Below are positions 1 through 11,123 of a stretch of DNA of 64,000 nucleotides, in pieces; position 1 is the first letter of the stretch, and each line of letters begins with the position of its first letter. Under the pieces are notes generated by a model. The model was given only the letters and a program-made list of their open reading frames with translations. It had not been told where the DNA came from and did not search any database. The DNA is taken from NCBI RefSeq assembly GCF_001305515.1, contig NZ_LJYW01000001.1, positions 730,307 to 794,306 on the forward strand, read 5' to 3'. The position numbers and the translations under genes were made by a program. The stretch comes from Prosthecodimorpha hirschii (GTDB lineage: Bacteria; Pseudomonadota; Alphaproteobacteria; Rhizobiales; Ancalomicrobiaceae).

Positions 1-161
1 CGACCCTGGTGACATCGTCGGCGCGACGGGCGCCGGCGCCGGTCTTGGCGCGATGCCCCTATTCCGGGCGGACGTAACGGCACTGAGGCTTTGTTAACCC
101 TAACCATGTGTAATCGACCCCAGCGATCGGTGCGGATCGCGCGTCAGTTGGGGTCGGTCGC

Positions 162-1418
162 ATGACGACGCGTTCACGAGTTCATCAGGATTTCGGCAAA
201 CGCCGCGAGCCACCCCGCATTTCCTATACGTCGAACGGCAAGGTCCGCGCCCTGACCTTGAACCCGGCCCTGGTCGTCTCGCTGATCGGCGGCTTTGCCC
301 TGTTCACCGTGATCTATCTGGGTGCGACGGCCTATCTTCTGTTCCGCGACGACCTGGTCGGCGCCGCCATTACCCGCCAGATCGACATGCGGCACGGCTA
401 CGAGGATCGGATCGCCGCGCTGCGTGCGCAGATCGACCGGATCCAGTCCCGGCAGGTGCTCGACCAGAGTGCCTTCGAGGCGCGGATCGACCGGCTGACC
501 GCGCGGCAGGATGGGTTGCGCGAATTCGAATCCCGCATCGGCGCGGTGCTCGACAAGGCCCGCCAGCAGGGCATGAAACTGCCGCTGCCGACCAGTGCCG
601 CCACGGAGGGCGATGTCGGCCCGTCCAAGCCGCTGAAGGCCTCGACCTGGTTCGCCCCGGCGGGCGGCCGGCCGGACGGCACGGACGGCCGCGTCACCGC
701 CCGGATCGACCGGGCGGAGGCCTCGATCGACCGGATGGCCCAGCGCCAGACCCTCGCCCTGGCCGCCCTGGCCGAAATGGCCGAGCGCGATGCCGGCCGC
801 ATCGAGGCGGTCGTCGCCAAGCTCGGCCTGCGCTTCGGATCGCTCGCGTCCGCCGACAAGTCCGCGGCGCCCAGGCCGCGCGCCGCGGAAGGCGGCGTCG
901 GCGGCCCGCTGGTCCCGATGATCGACCCCGCCGTCGCGGCGTGGCGCGCAGAGACCGCTCTCGACCGCCTGGCCGATCTGCGCCGCAATGCGGCGGCCCT
1001 GCCGCTCGGCGTACCGGTGCGCGGCGATGCCCAGGTCACCTCTGGCTTCGGCGGCCGCAGCGATCCCTTCCTGGGCGTGCTGGCGATGCATACCGGCATC
1101 GATTTCCGGGCCGACCTGGGCGATCCGGTGATCGCAACCGGTCCCGGCCAGATCGAAGAGGCCGGCCGGCAGGGCGGCTACGGATTGATGGTCGAGATCG
1201 ACCATGGCAACGGCATCTCGACCCGCTTCGGCCATCTCTCGCGCATTGCCGTCGAGGCCGGACAGACCGTCCGCGCCGGCCAGGTGATCGGCTATGCTGG
1301 TTCGACCGGCCGCTCGACCGGCCCGCATGTCCACTACGAGACGCGGGTCAACGGCGACGCCGTCAATCCCGCCGCCTGGCTCGACGCCGGCGAGAAGCTG
1401 CGCCCGGTCCTGCACTGA
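162..1418 (+). CDS. M23 family metallopeptidase (LytM-type, membrane anchored)
   Basis: Predicted zinc peptidoglycan endopeptidase of the cell envelope, 418 aa. A basic cytoplasmic N-terminus is followed by one membrane segment at about residues 36-61, then an Arg/Glu-rich helical, probably coiled-coil stretch (75-130). The C-terminal M23 domain has the zinc ligands H310 and D314 (motif HTGID) and the HVH motif at 389-391. This layout is common in alphaproteobacterial LytM-like proteins that cut peptidoglycan or activate amidases. The ATG at 162 is used because it starts the basic segment before the membrane helix and has a G-rich stretch upstream. It stands alone, with the next gene convergent. 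Whether it is active or a degenerate activator is not shown; the visible ligands suggest active. Confidence 0.9.
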   Translation: MTTRSRVHQDFGKRREPPRISYTSNGKVRALTLNPALVVSLIGGFALFTVIYLGATAYLLFRDDLVGAAITRQIDMRHGYEDRIAALRAQIDRIQSRQVLDQSAFEARIDRLTARQDGLREFESRIGAVLDKARQQGMKLPLPTSAATEGDVGPSKPLKASTWFAPAGGRPDGTDGRVTARIDRAEASIDRMAQRQTLALAALAEMAERDAGRIEAVVAKLGLRFGSLASADKSAAPRPRAAEGGVGGPLVPMIDPAVAAWRAETALDRLADLRRNAAALPLGVPVRGDAQVTSGFGGRSDPFLGVLAMHTGIDFRADLGDPVIATGPGQIEEAGRQGGYGLMVEIDHGNGISTRFGHLSRIAVEAGQTVRAGQVIGYAGSTGRSTGPHVHYETRVNGDAVNPAAWLDAGEKLRPVLH

Positions 1419-1502
1419 CCTCTTCACGGGCTGGGTGAACGCAGCCGCGCAAGGCGCAAAGGCCCCAACGTCGATGACCAGAGCCGGCCCCGACCGCTTG
1501 GC

Positions 1503-1961
1503 TCAGCGCGGCTCCAGCCACTTCTGCATCATGACCACGTCGCCGGTCTCGAAACCCAGCGCATCGTAGAAGCCGCGCACCGCGCCGTTCTCGCGCCGGA
1601 CGAGCAGCTGCACCTTCCAGATGCCGCGCGCCAGCAGCCACGCTTCGGCCGCCGCCATCATCCGCCGGCCGAGCCCCCGCCCCTGCGCGGAAGGATCGAC
1701 CGCCAGATAGTAGACCCAGCCGCGATGGCCGTCCTCGCCGACCATGACGCTGGCGACGACCGGCCGCCCGTCGACATCGGCGACCAGCAGCGCGCAATGC
1801 GGCGAGCGGCGCGCAAAGTCGATGTCGCGTTCGGGCGGGTTCCAGGGCCGGTAGAGACCGGCGCGGTGCCAGAGATCGATCACCGCCGCCACGTCGCCGT
1901 CCTCGACCGGACGGATGGCGATCCGCACCGCGTCGGCCGAATCCGGATGGGGTTCAGACAC
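1503..1961 (-). CDS. GNAT family N-acetyltransferase
   Basis: Small acetyltransferase of about 152 aa with the acetyl-CoA-binding pattern of the GNAT fold: a beta-strand reading VYYLAVDPSAQGRGLGRRMM (the Q/R-x-x-G-x-G/A loop) and a C-terminal FYDALGFE segment. It resembles the YpeA subgroup. The substrate is unknown. I chose the GTG at 1961 because it overlaps the ratA stop (GTGTCTGA) and has GAGG about 8 nt upstream, which points to translational coupling. An ATG at 2000 would add 13 residues but overlap ratA more deeply. It is the last gene of the lipA-ratA unit. Confidence 0.85.
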   Translation of the reverse strand: MSEPHPDSADAVRIAIRPVEDGDVAAVIDLWHRAGLYRPWNPPERDIDFARRSPHCALLVADVDGRPVVASVMVGEDGHRGWVYYLAVDPSAQGRGLGRRMMAAAEAWLLARGIWKVQLLVRRENGAVRGFYDALGFETGDVVMMQKWLEPR

Positions 1962-2406
1962 CGTAGACCTCGTCGGCGCGGCTTTCGAAGGCACCGGCAA
2001 ACTTGTGGAAGGCGCGTTCGAACACCGCCCCCATCAGCGCCCCGAGCGTGCGGCTCTTGAACTCGTAGGCGATGAAGAAGCCGACCTCGCAGGACTTCTC
2101 CGTCAGCGGCGTGAAGGTCCAGCGGTTCTCCATCTGCCGGAAGGGGCCGTCGAGATACTCGACCAGGATCCGGTTCTCGGCCGGGATCAGCGTGACCCGG
2201 CTGGTGAAGGTCTCGCGGAAGACCTTGTAGGAGACGGTCATGTCGGCGATCAGGACGCTGCTGCCATCCGGGCGCGACTGCCGGCCACGCACCTTCAGCG
2301 CCTCGCAGAGCGGCACGAATTTCGGATAGGCCTCGACATCGGCGACCAGCGCGAACATGTCCGCCGCCGCGTGTCTGACCTTGTGCCGGGTCTCGAACTT
2401 GGGCAT
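1954..2406 (-). CDS. ratA: RatA/Coq10-type START-domain protein
   Basis: 150-aa single-domain START-like protein (polyketide cyclase/Coq10 family). It begins MPKFETRHKV and carries the family features: an AAADMFALVADVEAYPKFVP helix-strand segment, an R-E-T-F-T-S-R-V strand and a C-terminal amphipathic helix. Family members bind hydrophobic ligands such as ubiquinone; E. coli RatA was also described as a ribosome-association inhibitor. The role here is uncertain, but lipA-ratA adjacency is frequent in alphaproteobacteria. The ATG at 2406 is preferred over an upstream in-frame start at 2484 because the extra 26 residues are low-complexity and overlap lipA. It starts 22 nt after the lipA stop. 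Confidence 0.88.
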   Translation of the reverse strand: MPKFETRHKVRHAAADMFALVADVEAYPKFVPLCEALKVRGRQSRPDGSSVLIADMTVSYKVFRETFTSRVTLIPAENRILVEYLDGPFRQMENRWTFTPLTEKSCEVGFFIAYEFKSRTLGALMGAVFERAFHKFAGAFESRADEVYGV

Positions 2407-2428
2407 CGCCTCCCGCCGTGCTCCCCTG

Positions 2429-3382
2429 TCAACGCCCGGCCGCGGCCCGCGCCGCGCGCAGGCGGGCGAAATCCTCGCCGGCATGGTGCGAGGAGCGGGT
2501 CAGCGGGCTCGACGACACCATCAGGAAGCCCTTGGCATACGCGATGGTCTCGTAGGCCTTGAAGGCTTCCGGCGTGACGAAGCTGATCACCTCGTGATGC
2601 TTGCGGGTCGGCTGCAGATACTGGCCGATGGTCAGGAAGTCGACCTCGGCCGAGCGCAGGTCGTCCATCAGCTGCAGCACCTCGTTCCGCTCCTCGCCGA
2701 GCCCGACCATGATGCCCGACTTGGTGAACATGCCCGGATCGAGTTCCTTGACCTTCTGCAGGAGCCGGATCGAGTGAAAATAGCGCGCGCCGGGCCGCAC
2801 CTTCAGATACTTGGACGGAACGGTCTCGAGATTGTGGTTGAACACGTCCGGCTTCGCCGCGACCACCGTTTCGAGCGCGCCCGGCTTGCGCAGGAAGTCG
2901 GGCGTCAGGATCTCGATCGTGGTCCGCGGCGAGCGCGCCCGGATCGCGCCGATGACGCGGGCGAAATGGTCAGCCCCGCCGTCGTCGAGATCGTCGCGGT
3001 CGACCGAGGTGATGACCACATGGCTGAGGCCGAGCTTCTCGACCGCGATCGCCACGCTGTCCGGCTCGCCCGCATCGAGCGCGCCCGGCACGCCGGTCTT
3101 GACGTTGCAGAAGGCGCAGGCCCGCGTGCAGGTGTCGCCCATGATCATGAAGGTGGCGTGCTTCTTCGACCAGCATTCGCCGATATTCGGGCAGCCGGCC
3201 TCCTCGCACACCGTGACCAGCTTGTTCTCGCGCACGATCTCGCGGGTCTCGTTATAGACCGGCGAGCCCGGTGCCTTGACGCGAATCCAGTCCGGCTTGC
3301 GGGCGATCGGCTGGTCCGGCCGATGCGCCTTCTCCGGATGGCGCGGCTTCACGCCGCCGACGGTATCGAGCACCGTGACCAT
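2429..3382 (-). CDS. lipA: lipoyl synthase
   Basis: Radical-SAM enzyme that inserts two sulfurs into octanoyl groups on lipoyl domains, making the cofactor for the PDH subunits encoded in this same block. 317 aa, normal for the family. Both iron-sulfur motifs are complete: the auxiliary cluster cysteines C59, C64 and C70 ([12 protein letters not shown]) and the radical-SAM CxxxCxxC at C85, C89 and C92. The C-terminal [14 protein letters not shown] segment carries the conserved Ser that ligates the auxiliary cluster. It is followed by ratA 22 nt downstream. A 250-nt gap separates it from the upstream gene, so it may have its own promoter. Confidence 0.98.
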   Translation of the reverse strand: MVTVLDTVGGVKPRHPEKAHRPDQPIARKPDWIRVKAPGSPVYNETREIVRENKLVTVCEEAGCPNIGECWSKKHATFMIMGDTCTRACAFCNVKTGVPGALDAGEPDSVAIAVEKLGLSHVVITSVDRDDLDDGGADHFARVIGAIRARSPRTTIEILTPDFLRKPGALETVVAAKPDVFNHNLETVPSKYLKVRPGARYFHSIRLLQKVKELDPGMFTKSGIMVGLGEERNEVLQLMDDLRSAEVDFLTIGQYLQPTRKHHEVISFVTPEAFKAYETIAYAKGFLMVSSSPLTRSSHHAGEDFARLRAARAAAGR

Positions 3383-3632
3383 GACCTGCTCCCGGTGGCG
3401 GCGATCGGTCCGGGCCCCATGCCCATGACGATTTCGGCCACGCGATCAAACCCTTGGCGGCTCGCATTCACGACACGGACGGGCATCGCCCGCATCGATC
3501 GACCCACCGTCCCGTCCATTCGCCGCCTGACGCGGCGCCAGCGCCAACGCTGCAATCCTCTGCCGAGGCAAGTAGCGACGGATCCGCGGCCCGACAAGCG
3601 CCGCGTTGGCCGCACCGCCCACGACCTTCGCA

Positions 3633-4142
3633 TCAGTCGACGCGCTTGCCGCCGGAAAAGCGTACCGGCGCGACCGGACGGCCGCGCTCGTCGAGCCTGA
3701 TGCCGACCGAACGCTCCGTCTCGCCCGGCGGCGCCGCGGCAAGCAGCACCTTCCCCTCGAAACCCTTCTGCTCGTAGCCGACCGGTTCGGGACCACCGCC
3801 ACGCGCCTCGAAGGCGAGATTGGAGACGCCCTTGGTCGGGATGATCCGGACCTGCCAGACCACCCCGATCTCGCCGCCGCAATCCGACCGCGCCACCTCC
3901 CAGTCGGTACCCGCGGAGCGCCCCTTGGCCTTGATCTCGGCCGGACAGAAATCGCGCGCGTTCCACTGGATCCAGACGATCGGCCCGGCGATGAACACGG
4001 CCGCCGCGATCGCGAAGGCCGCCAGCGTCAGGCGGGTGCCCCAGCGCGGACCCGGCGGCTCACGCCCCGCCGCCGGGTCCGGCGTCCCCCGCACGGCGGA
4101 CGGGGGCTGGACGGACGGCGCGGACGCTGGATCGGGACTCAA
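3633..4142 (-). CDS. hypothetical membrane-anchored protein
   Basis: About 169 aa, not recognised. The N-terminal third is Pro/Ala/Ser-rich. One membrane helix (TLAAFAIAAAVFIAGPIVWI) follows, then an outward-facing domain of about 110 aa with two cysteines (DFCPAE and SDCGGE) that could form a disulfide. I set the start at the TTG at 4142 because AAGGA lies 8 nt upstream; the longer ATG reading from 4205 would overlap the end of the upstream gene. It is the third of three closely spaced membrane-protein genes. Confidence 0.6.
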   Translation of the reverse strand: MSPDPASAPSVQPPSAVRGTPDPAAGREPPGPRWGTRLTLAAFAIAAAVFIAGPIVWIQWNARDFCPAEIKAKGRSAGTDWEVARSDCGGEIGVVWQVRIIPTKGVSNLAFEARGGGPEPVGYEQKGFEGKVLLAAAPPGETERSVGIRLDERGRPVAPVRFSGGKRVD

Positions 4143-4201
4143 GTGCACATTCCTTGTTGTGGCCTCGCATCCACATATACGGCGCGAGGCCGGGAAGTCG
4201 A

Positions 4202-4450
4202 TCACGCCAACGCGCGCGCGATCAACACCACCACGATCGCGCCGACGGTGGCGACCAGAATCTGCTCGACCAGCGCATTGCCGATGCCGAGATGGATGCC
4301 GAGCTTGGCGAACAGGAAGCTGCCGACGACAGAGCCGATCACGCCGGTCAGCAGGTAGCGCAGGATGTTGCCGCCGCCGACGACGAAGCTGGCCAGCCAG
4401 CCGGCGACGAGGCCGATGGCAAGCGTGATGAGAAGTGCGCGGGTATCCAT
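4202..4450 (-). CDS. GlsB/YeaQ/YmgE family stress-response membrane protein
   Basis: 82-aa integral membrane protein of the transglycosylase-associated family. It has three hydrophobic segments rich in Gly, with the family patterns GLVAGWLAS, LTGVIGSVVGSFLF and a C-terminal VGAIVVVLIARAL helix. These proteins are small inner-membrane proteins linked to stress responses, without a proven enzymatic activity. It lies 7 nt after the stop of the 52-aa gene upstream and is probably co-transcribed with it. Confidence 0.88.
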   Translation of the reverse strand: MDTRALLITLAIGLVAGWLASFVVGGGNILRYLLTGVIGSVVGSFLFAKLGIHLGIGNALVEQILVATVGAIVVVLIARALA

Positions 4451-4457
4451 GAATGCC

Positions 4458-4616
4458 TCACAGGTTGGTCAGCCAGTTCCAGGCCAGCAGGATGACGGCT
4501 GCGATCAGGCCCAGGGCGATGACGATAGTGCGGACGCTTTCGTTGAAATAGGCCACGGCGGCCACAACGGCGACCAAAAGAGCGAACAGGAACCACCACT
4601 TGCCTGACTGCAGCAT
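4458..4616 (-). CDS. 52-aa two-helix membrane protein
   Basis: Short open frame, ATG at 4616 to TGA at 4458, encoding MLQSGKWWFLFALLVAVVAA and onward to 52 aa. Two hydrophobic helices of about 17 residues are separated by a short polar turn (YFNESVRT), and the protein ends NWLTNL. A G-rich ribosome-binding stretch precedes the ATG, and the next gene (GlsB family) starts only 7 nt after its stop, which supports a real cistron. Function unknown. Confidence 0.6.
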   Translation of the reverse strand: MLQSGKWWFLFALLVAVVAAVAYFNESVRTIVIALGLIAAVILLAWNWLTNL

Positions 4617-4704
4617 GACTGCCCCGCCCCTATGTGGTGGCTGCCGCGGAGACGGCCCGCGGGGGCCCGGCTCCGAACGTCGCCTCGCCGAGATATGGCC
4701 CTGC

Positions 4705-6141
4705 TCAGATGTGGATGGCGCGTCCCTCGGAATCCAGCACGCTCTCGTGCATCATCTCCGAAAGGGTCGGATGCGGGAAGACCGTGTGGATCAGGTCCTC
4801 CTCGGTGGTCTCCAGGTTCATGGCGATCACGAAGCCCTGGATCAGTTCGGTCACTTCCGCGCCGACCATGTGGGCGCCGAGCAGGCGGCCGGTCTTCTTG
4901 TCGAAGACGGTCTTGACGAGACCGTCCGGCTCGCCGAGCGCGATGGCCTTGCCGTTGCCGATGAACGGGAAGCGCCCGACCTTCACCTCGTAGCCGGCCG
5001 CCTTGGCCTTGGCCTCGGTCAGCCCGACCGAGGCGACCTGCGGGTGGCAGTAGGTGCAGCCGGGAATCTTGGCCTTGTCCATCGGATGGACATGCTTGCC
5101 GGCGATCGCCTCGACGCAGATGACGCCCTCGTGCTCGGCCTTGTGGGCGAGCATCGGCGGGCCGGCCACGTCGCCGATCGCATAGATGCCCGGGACCGCC
5201 GTGCGGCCGAGCCCGTCGGTGACCACCGTGCCGCGGTCGAGCTTGACGCCGAGCGCCTCCAGCCCGATGCCCTCGACATTGCCGACCACGCCGACCGCGG
5301 AAATGACCCGGTCGACGGTCACGGCCTGGGTCTTGCCGTCCTTGAACTCGAGCGTGGCGGTGACGCTGTCGGCGCCGCGGTCGAGCTTCACGACCTTGGT
5401 CTCGGTATGGATCTTGAGACCCTGCTTCTCGAACTGCTTGCGGGCGGCCTTCGAGATCTCCTCGTCCTCGACCGGCATGACCTGGGACATCACCTCGACG
5501 ACGGTCACGTCGACGCCCATGGTGCGGTAGAAGCTCGCGAATTCGATGCCGATCGCGCCGGAGCCGACGACCAGCAGCGATTTCGGCATGGCGGGCGGCA
5601 CCATGGCCTCGAAATAGGTCCAGACCAGCTTGCCGTCCGGCTCCAGGCCCGGCAGCACGCGCGGCCGCGCGCCGGTGGCGACGATGATGTGCTTGGCCTT
5701 GTAGTCGCCCGCACCGAGCGCACCGCGCGGAGCCGGGTTGGGCTTGCCGTATTCGGTCTCGCGCGCCGCCTCGACCTTGACGGTGCCGGGTGCGGGGATC
5801 GAGCCGCGGCCCCAGATCACGTCGACCTTGTTCTTCTTCAGAAGCCCGGTCACGCCCATGTTGAGCTGGCCGGAGACCCCACGCGAGCGCTTGACGATCG
5901 CCGCCGCGTCGAAGCCGACGCCCTGCGCCGACAGGCCGTAATTCTGGGCGTGGGTCATGTAGTGGTAGATTTCGGCCGAGCGCAGCAGCGCCTTGGTCGG
6001 GATGCAGCCCCAGTTCAGGCAGATGCCGCCGAGATGCTTGCCCTCGACCACGGCGGTCTTCAGGCCGAGCTGTGCGGAGCGGATCGCCGCGACGTAGCCG
6101 CCGGGGCCGCCGCCGATCACGATGACATCATACTGGGACAT
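4705..6141 (-). CDS. lpdA: dihydrolipoyl dehydrogenase (E3)
   Basis: FAD enzyme that reoxidises dihydrolipoyl groups of the E2 subunit and reduces NAD+. 478 aa. The FAD-binding GGGPGGY begins at residue 10, the redox disulfide is C41-C46 (GGICLNWGCIPTK), and the NAD domain motif is GSGAIGIEFASFY. The second FAD motif is YAIGDVAGPPMLAHKA, and the C-terminal HPTLSEMMHE supplies the catalytic His-Glu pair. It closes the pdhA-pdhB-pdhC gene group and is separated from pdhC by two small unknown genes, all on the same strand. Confidence 0.97.
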   Translation of the reverse strand: MSQYDVIVIGGGPGGYVAAIRSAQLGLKTAVVEGKHLGGICLNWGCIPTKALLRSAEIYHYMTHAQNYGLSAQGVGFDAAAIVKRSRGVSGQLNMGVTGLLKKNKVDVIWGRGSIPAPGTVKVEAARETEYGKPNPAPRGALGAGDYKAKHIIVATGARPRVLPGLEPDGKLVWTYFEAMVPPAMPKSLLVVGSGAIGIEFASFYRTMGVDVTVVEVMSQVMPVEDEEISKAARKQFEKQGLKIHTETKVVKLDRGADSVTATLEFKDGKTQAVTVDRVISAVGVVGNVEGIGLEALGVKLDRGTVVTDGLGRTAVPGIYAIGDVAGPPMLAHKAEHEGVICVEAIAGKHVHPMDKAKIPGCTYCHPQVASVGLTEAKAKAAGYEVKVGRFPFIGNGKAIALGEPDGLVKTVFDKKTGRLLGAHMVGAEVTELIQGFVIAMNLETTEEDLIHTVFPHPTLSEMMHESVLDSEGRAIHI

Positions 6142-6172
6142 GGGTCCTCCGCTCCTCTTGCCTTATTGTTCG

Positions 6173-6664
6173 TCAGGCCTGCCGTGCCGAGCGCGCGCAG
6201 TCCTCGTTCATTCCGTAGAAGAGGCCGTCCGCGGCCTCGAACAGGGCTTCCATTCCGCTCGGACCCGCCGCCGTCCGGGCGAGGCCCGTCACGCGTTCCA
6301 ACTCGCGGGTCAGCGCCGTATAGCGGCTGCGCGCCTCCTCGCCCTGGAAATTGGCGAGATAGGTGCCCAGCGCACCGAAGCGGCTGACCGCCATTCTGGC
6401 CTGGACCACCGGGTCCGGCAGGCCGGGCGGCGATCCTGTCGCGGCATCGGCGATCAGGCCGATGCGGAGCTTCACATCGAAATAGGCTTCGATCACGTCC
6501 TTGCAGCTTCGAACCTGCTCCCGCCGGGCCAGATCCCGCTGCACGATTTCCAGGTTCCGCGTCTGCACCCACCCCTGGTAGATGGCCGTCGACAGCGAGG
6601 CGACCGCGATCGTGAGCGTCACCAGACTGAGGAGCGGCGGCCGACCGGATGACTGTCCCGACAT
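6173..6664 (-). CDS. hypothetical protein, single N-terminal membrane helix
   Basis: 163 aa, not recognised. A membrane helix at about residues 12-30 (LLSLVTLTIAVASLSTAIYQ) is followed by a helical, charged domain with two cysteines (RSCKDV and NEDCAR). It ends 31 nt before lpdA and begins 31 nt after a small coiled-coil gene, so it sits inside the pdh-lpd transcription unit. It could be a chance passenger or a membrane tether; the sequence gives no catalytic motif. Confidence 0.7.
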   Translation of the reverse strand: MSGQSSGRPPLLSLVTLTIAVASLSTAIYQGWVQTRNLEIVQRDLARREQVRSCKDVIEAYFDVKLRIGLIADAATGSPPGLPDPVVQARMAVSRFGALGTYLANFQGEEARSRYTALTRELERVTGLARTAAGPSGMEALFEAADGLFYGMNEDCARSARQA

Positions 6665-6695
6665 GGTCGAATTCCCCCGGTCCGCCGGACCGCCC

Positions 6696-6956
6696 TCAGA
6701 CGGCTTCCGGCGGCGGCGGCAGCTTCGCCTCGACGGCCGTCAACCGCTTCCTGATCTCGTCGATGTCGATCTCGTGGCGGCTGACATGGCCGAGCGACAC
6801 GGTGACGTAGCTGTTCAGCACGTCCACCTTGTCGCCCTGCTCAAGCAGCATTTCCTTGACCTCCACCAGTTCCGCCTTGGTTTCCCGGCGAAAATTGGCG
6901 AGGTCGGCCTGGATCTTCTGCAGGACCGGCAGGATCACGTCCGTCACTTCGCTCAT
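6696..6956 (-). CDS. hypothetical small coiled-coil protein
   Basis: 86 aa from the ATG at 6956, which has GGGAG about 8 nt upstream. A longer reading to 7010 would run to within a few bases of the pdhC stop and lacks this site. The protein is almost entirely helical with heptad-like spacing (VLQKIQADLANFRRETKAEL, then VEVKEMLLEQ) and ends in PPPPEAV. No enzyme motif. It lies between pdhC and lpdA in the same orientation. Confidence 0.7.
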   Translation of the reverse strand: MSEVTDVILPVLQKIQADLANFRRETKAELVEVKEMLLEQGDKVDVLNSYVTVSLGHVSRHEIDIDEIRKRLTAVEAKLPPPPEAV

Positions 6957-7006
6957 CGGCACAACTCCCGTTAGGCCTTGTGAGACCATAACGTGAACAG
7001 GCGCAC

Positions 7007-8407
7007 TCACACAAGCATCGACATCGGCTTCTCGACCAGGTCCTTGAAGGCGGACAGGAGTTCGGCGCCGAGCGCGCCATCAATGGCGCGATGGTCGCAG
7101 GACAGCGTCACGGTCATCTGCTGGACGACCTTGACCTCGCCGCCGCGCACCACCGCCCGGGCCTCGCCGGCGCCGACCGCCAGGATGGTGGCATGCGGCG
7201 GGTTGATCACCGCCGTGAAGTGCTTCATCCCGAACATGCCGAGATTGGACACCGCCGTGGTGCCGCCCTGATATTCGTTGGGCAGCAGCTTGCGCGACCG
7301 GGCGCGGGCGGCGAAGTCCTTGGTCTCGTTGGAGATCGCCGAGATGGTCTTCATCTGCGCCTTGCGGATGATCGGGGTGATCAGCCCGCCCGGCATGGCG
7401 ACGGCGACGCCCACGTCGGAATCCTTGTGCCGCAGCATGCCGGCCTCGGTCCAGGAGACGTTGGCGGTCGGCACGCGCTGCAGGGCCACCGCCAGCGCCT
7501 TGATGACGAAGTCGTTGACCGAGACCTTGAAGGCCGGCTTGCCGTCCTTGACCGGTGCGGAGGCGTTGATCTGCTCGCGCAGCGCCAAGAGCGCATCGAT
7601 GTCGCAATCGACCGTCAGGTAGAAATGCGGGATGGTCTGGGTGGATTCCGCCAGCCGGCGCGCGATCGTCCGGCGCATGCCGTCATGGGGCACGAGTTCG
7701 TAGCTGCCCGGCTCGAACAGCTTGAGGATCGCCTCGTCGGAGAGGCCCGACGGCGCGGCGACGGGCTTCGGCGCGGGGGCCGGGGCTGCGGCCGATGCGG
7801 CCACCGGAGCCGGCGCCGGCGATGCGGCGGCCGGGGCGGAACCGGCCTTGCCGGTGCCGGCCGCGATGGCGGCCTCCACGTCGCGCTGGATGACGCGGCC
7901 GCGCGGACCCGTGCCGGCGACGAGGGCGATGTCGATGCCGCCGTCGCGGGCGATCCGGCGGGCGAGCGGCGAGGAGAAGACGCGGTTGGCGCCGGTGGCC
8001 GCGGCCGGGGCGACTGCAGGCGCCGGAGCCGCGACGGGTGCGGCAGGCACCGGGGCGGCGGTCGCGACCGGCGCCGGTGTGGCCGCCGATTGGGCTGCCG
8101 GGGCCGGCTGGGCCGCGGGCGCCGGCTTGGCGCCGCCGCCGGCCGCCGCGGCGGCGAGATCCTCGCCCTCCCCGGCCAGGATGGCGATCGGCGTGTTCAC
8201 GGCCACGTCGGCGGTGCCCTCGGCGATCAGGATCTTGGCGATCCGGCCCTCGTCGACCGCCTCGACCTCCATGGTCGCCTTGTCGGTCTCGATCTCGGCG
8301 ATCACGTCGCCGGCCTTGACCGTATCGCCTTCCTTCTTCAGCCACTTGGCGAGGTTGCCCTTCTCCATCGTGGGCGACAGGGCCGGCATCAGAATGTTCA
8401 CGGGCAT
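7007..8407 (-). CDS. pdhC: pyruvate dehydrogenase E2, dihydrolipoamide acetyltransferase
   Basis: Core subunit of the pyruvate dehydrogenase complex; it moves acetyl groups from lipoyl-lysine to CoA. 466 aa from the ATG at 8407 ([14 protein letters not shown]). The N-terminal lipoyl domain has target Lys43 in ETDKATME. A long Ala/Pro-rich linker (about 85-150) is followed by the peripheral-subunit-binding domain ([18 protein letters not shown]) and the catalytic domain with the HxxxDG signature (DHRAIDG). An upstream in-frame start would add 13 unlikely residues. The first domain resembles that of PdhB closely. Confidence 0.97.
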   Translation of the reverse strand: MPVNILMPALSPTMEKGNLAKWLKKEGDTVKAGDVIAEIETDKATMEVEAVDEGRIAKILIAEGTADVAVNTPIAILAGEGEDLAAAAAGGGAKPAPAAQPAPAAQSAATPAPVATAAPVPAAPVAAPAPAVAPAAATGANRVFSSPLARRIARDGGIDIALVAGTGPRGRVIQRDVEAAIAAGTGKAGSAPAAASPAPAPVAASAAAPAPAPKPVAAPSGLSDEAILKLFEPGSYELVPHDGMRRTIARRLAESTQTIPHFYLTVDCDIDALLALREQINASAPVKDGKPAFKVSVNDFVIKALAVALQRVPTANVSWTEAGMLRHKDSDVGVAVAMPGGLITPIIRKAQMKTISAISNETKDFAARARSRKLLPNEYQGGTTAVSNLGMFGMKHFTAVINPPHATILAVGAGEARAVVRGGEVKVVQQMTVTLSCDHRAIDGALGAELLSAFKDLVEKPMSMLV

Positions 8408-8502
8408 TGCTTCCCCCTCGGGTTTTCTCTCTGGCTGGCACGCCACCGGCTCGGCGAGCCGGCGGCGTCACGAGGGCCGCGGATCGGCCGCGGCGGGGGA
8501 TT

Positions 8503-9879
<1,377 letters not shown>

Positions 9880-9896
9880 CTCGGAATTCTCCCCCC

Positions 9897-10901
9897 TCAC
9901 TTGACGATGTCGGTCCACAGCTCGGACACATCCGGCTCCGGATCGGTCTGGGCGAACTCGGCGGCGTCCTGGACGATGTCGCGCACTTCGGCGTCGATCT
10001 TCTTGAGGTCTTCCTCGGAGACCAGACCGCCGCCGAGAAGACGCTGGCGGACCTGCTCGATCGGATCGTGCTCGGTGCGCATCTTCTGGACCTCCTCCTT
10101 CGACCGGTACTTGGCCGGGTCGGACATGGAGTGGCCGCGATAGCGGTAGGTCTGCATTTCGAGGATGTAGGGGCCCTTGCCGGAGCGGGCATGCTCCAGG
10201 GCGCGGGCGCCGGCCTCGCGCACGGCGCGGACATCCATGCCGTCGACCTGCTCGCCCGGAATGTTGAACGAGACGCCGCGCTTGGAGAAGTCGGTCTGCG
10301 CCGAGGCGCGGCTGACCGCGGTGCCCATGGCGTATTTGTTGTTCTCGATCACGTAGACGACCGGCAGGCTCCACAGCTCCGCCATGTTGAAGCTCTCGTA
10401 GACCTGACCCTGGTTGGCCGCGCCGTCGCCGAAATAGGTCACCGAGACCTTGCCGTTCTTGCGATAGCGGTTGGCGAAGCCGAGGCCGGTGCCGAGCGAG
10501 ACCTGCCCGCCGACGATGCCGTGACCGCCGAAGAACTGCTTCTCGACGGAGAACATGTGCATCGAGCCGCCCTTGCCCTTCGAGTAGCCGCCGCGGCGCC
10601 CCGTGAGCTCGGCCATGACGCCGCGCGATTCCATCCCGCAGGCCAGCATGTGGCCGTGGTCGCGATAGCCGGTGATGGTCTGGTCGCCCTCGACCATGGC
10701 CATCTGCATGCCGACCACCACGGCCTCCTGGCCGATATAGAGATGGCAGAAACCGCCGATCAGGCCCATGCCGTACATCTGGCCGGCCTTCTCCTCGAAG
10801 CGCCGGATCAGCAGCATCATCCGGTAGGCGGTCAGTTCCTCATCGGCCGTGAAGGGCGCCGGCCCCGCTTCGACCTTGGACTTGGTGGCGGATTTGGCCA
10901 T
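9897..10901 (-). CDS. pdhA: pyruvate dehydrogenase E1 alpha subunit
   Basis: 334-aa thiamine-diphosphate-binding subunit. The ThDP motif begins [13 protein letters not shown] and ends [11 protein letters not shown]. The phosphorylation-loop-like region [20 protein letters not shown] is typical of E1-alpha. The ATG at 10901 has GGGAGGAG 5-8 nt upstream; a frame-open extension to 11018 was rejected. First gene of the pdhABC unit, preceded by about 220 nt that separate it from ftsB and probably hold its promoter. Confidence 0.97.
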   Translation of the reverse strand: MAKSATKSKVEAGPAPFTADEELTAYRMMLLIRRFEEKAGQMYGMGLIGGFCHLYIGQEAVVVGMQMAMVEGDQTITGYRDHGHMLACGMESRGVMAELTGRRGGYSKGKGGSMHMFSVEKQFFGGHGIVGGQVSLGTGLGFANRYRKNGKVSVTYFGDGAANQGQVYESFNMAELWSLPVVYVIENNKYAMGTAVSRASAQTDFSKRGVSFNIPGEQVDGMDVRAVREAGARALEHARSGKGPYILEMQTYRYRGHSMSDPAKYRSKEEVQKMRTEHDPIEQVRQRLLGGGLVSEEDLKKIDAEVRDIVQDAAEFAQTDPEPDVSELWTDIVK

Positions 10902-11123
10902 GCTCTCCTCCCATCCCGTTGGGCCGCCCCGGCTTTGGGGTCGATCCCGTGGGGTCGCTCCGGCTCGGACCGCGTCTTCGGGCGCGGCGTGATGGGCGTG
11001 AGGATAGCGGAGCCGCAACCGAGATCAAGCCGGGGGTCCGGAGGCGACCGCCGGCCGCAAGCTATTGCTGCACCGCAAAGATTTTTGTGTTTACTGGATT
11101 GCGGTTAAACGCGGCAATTCAAC

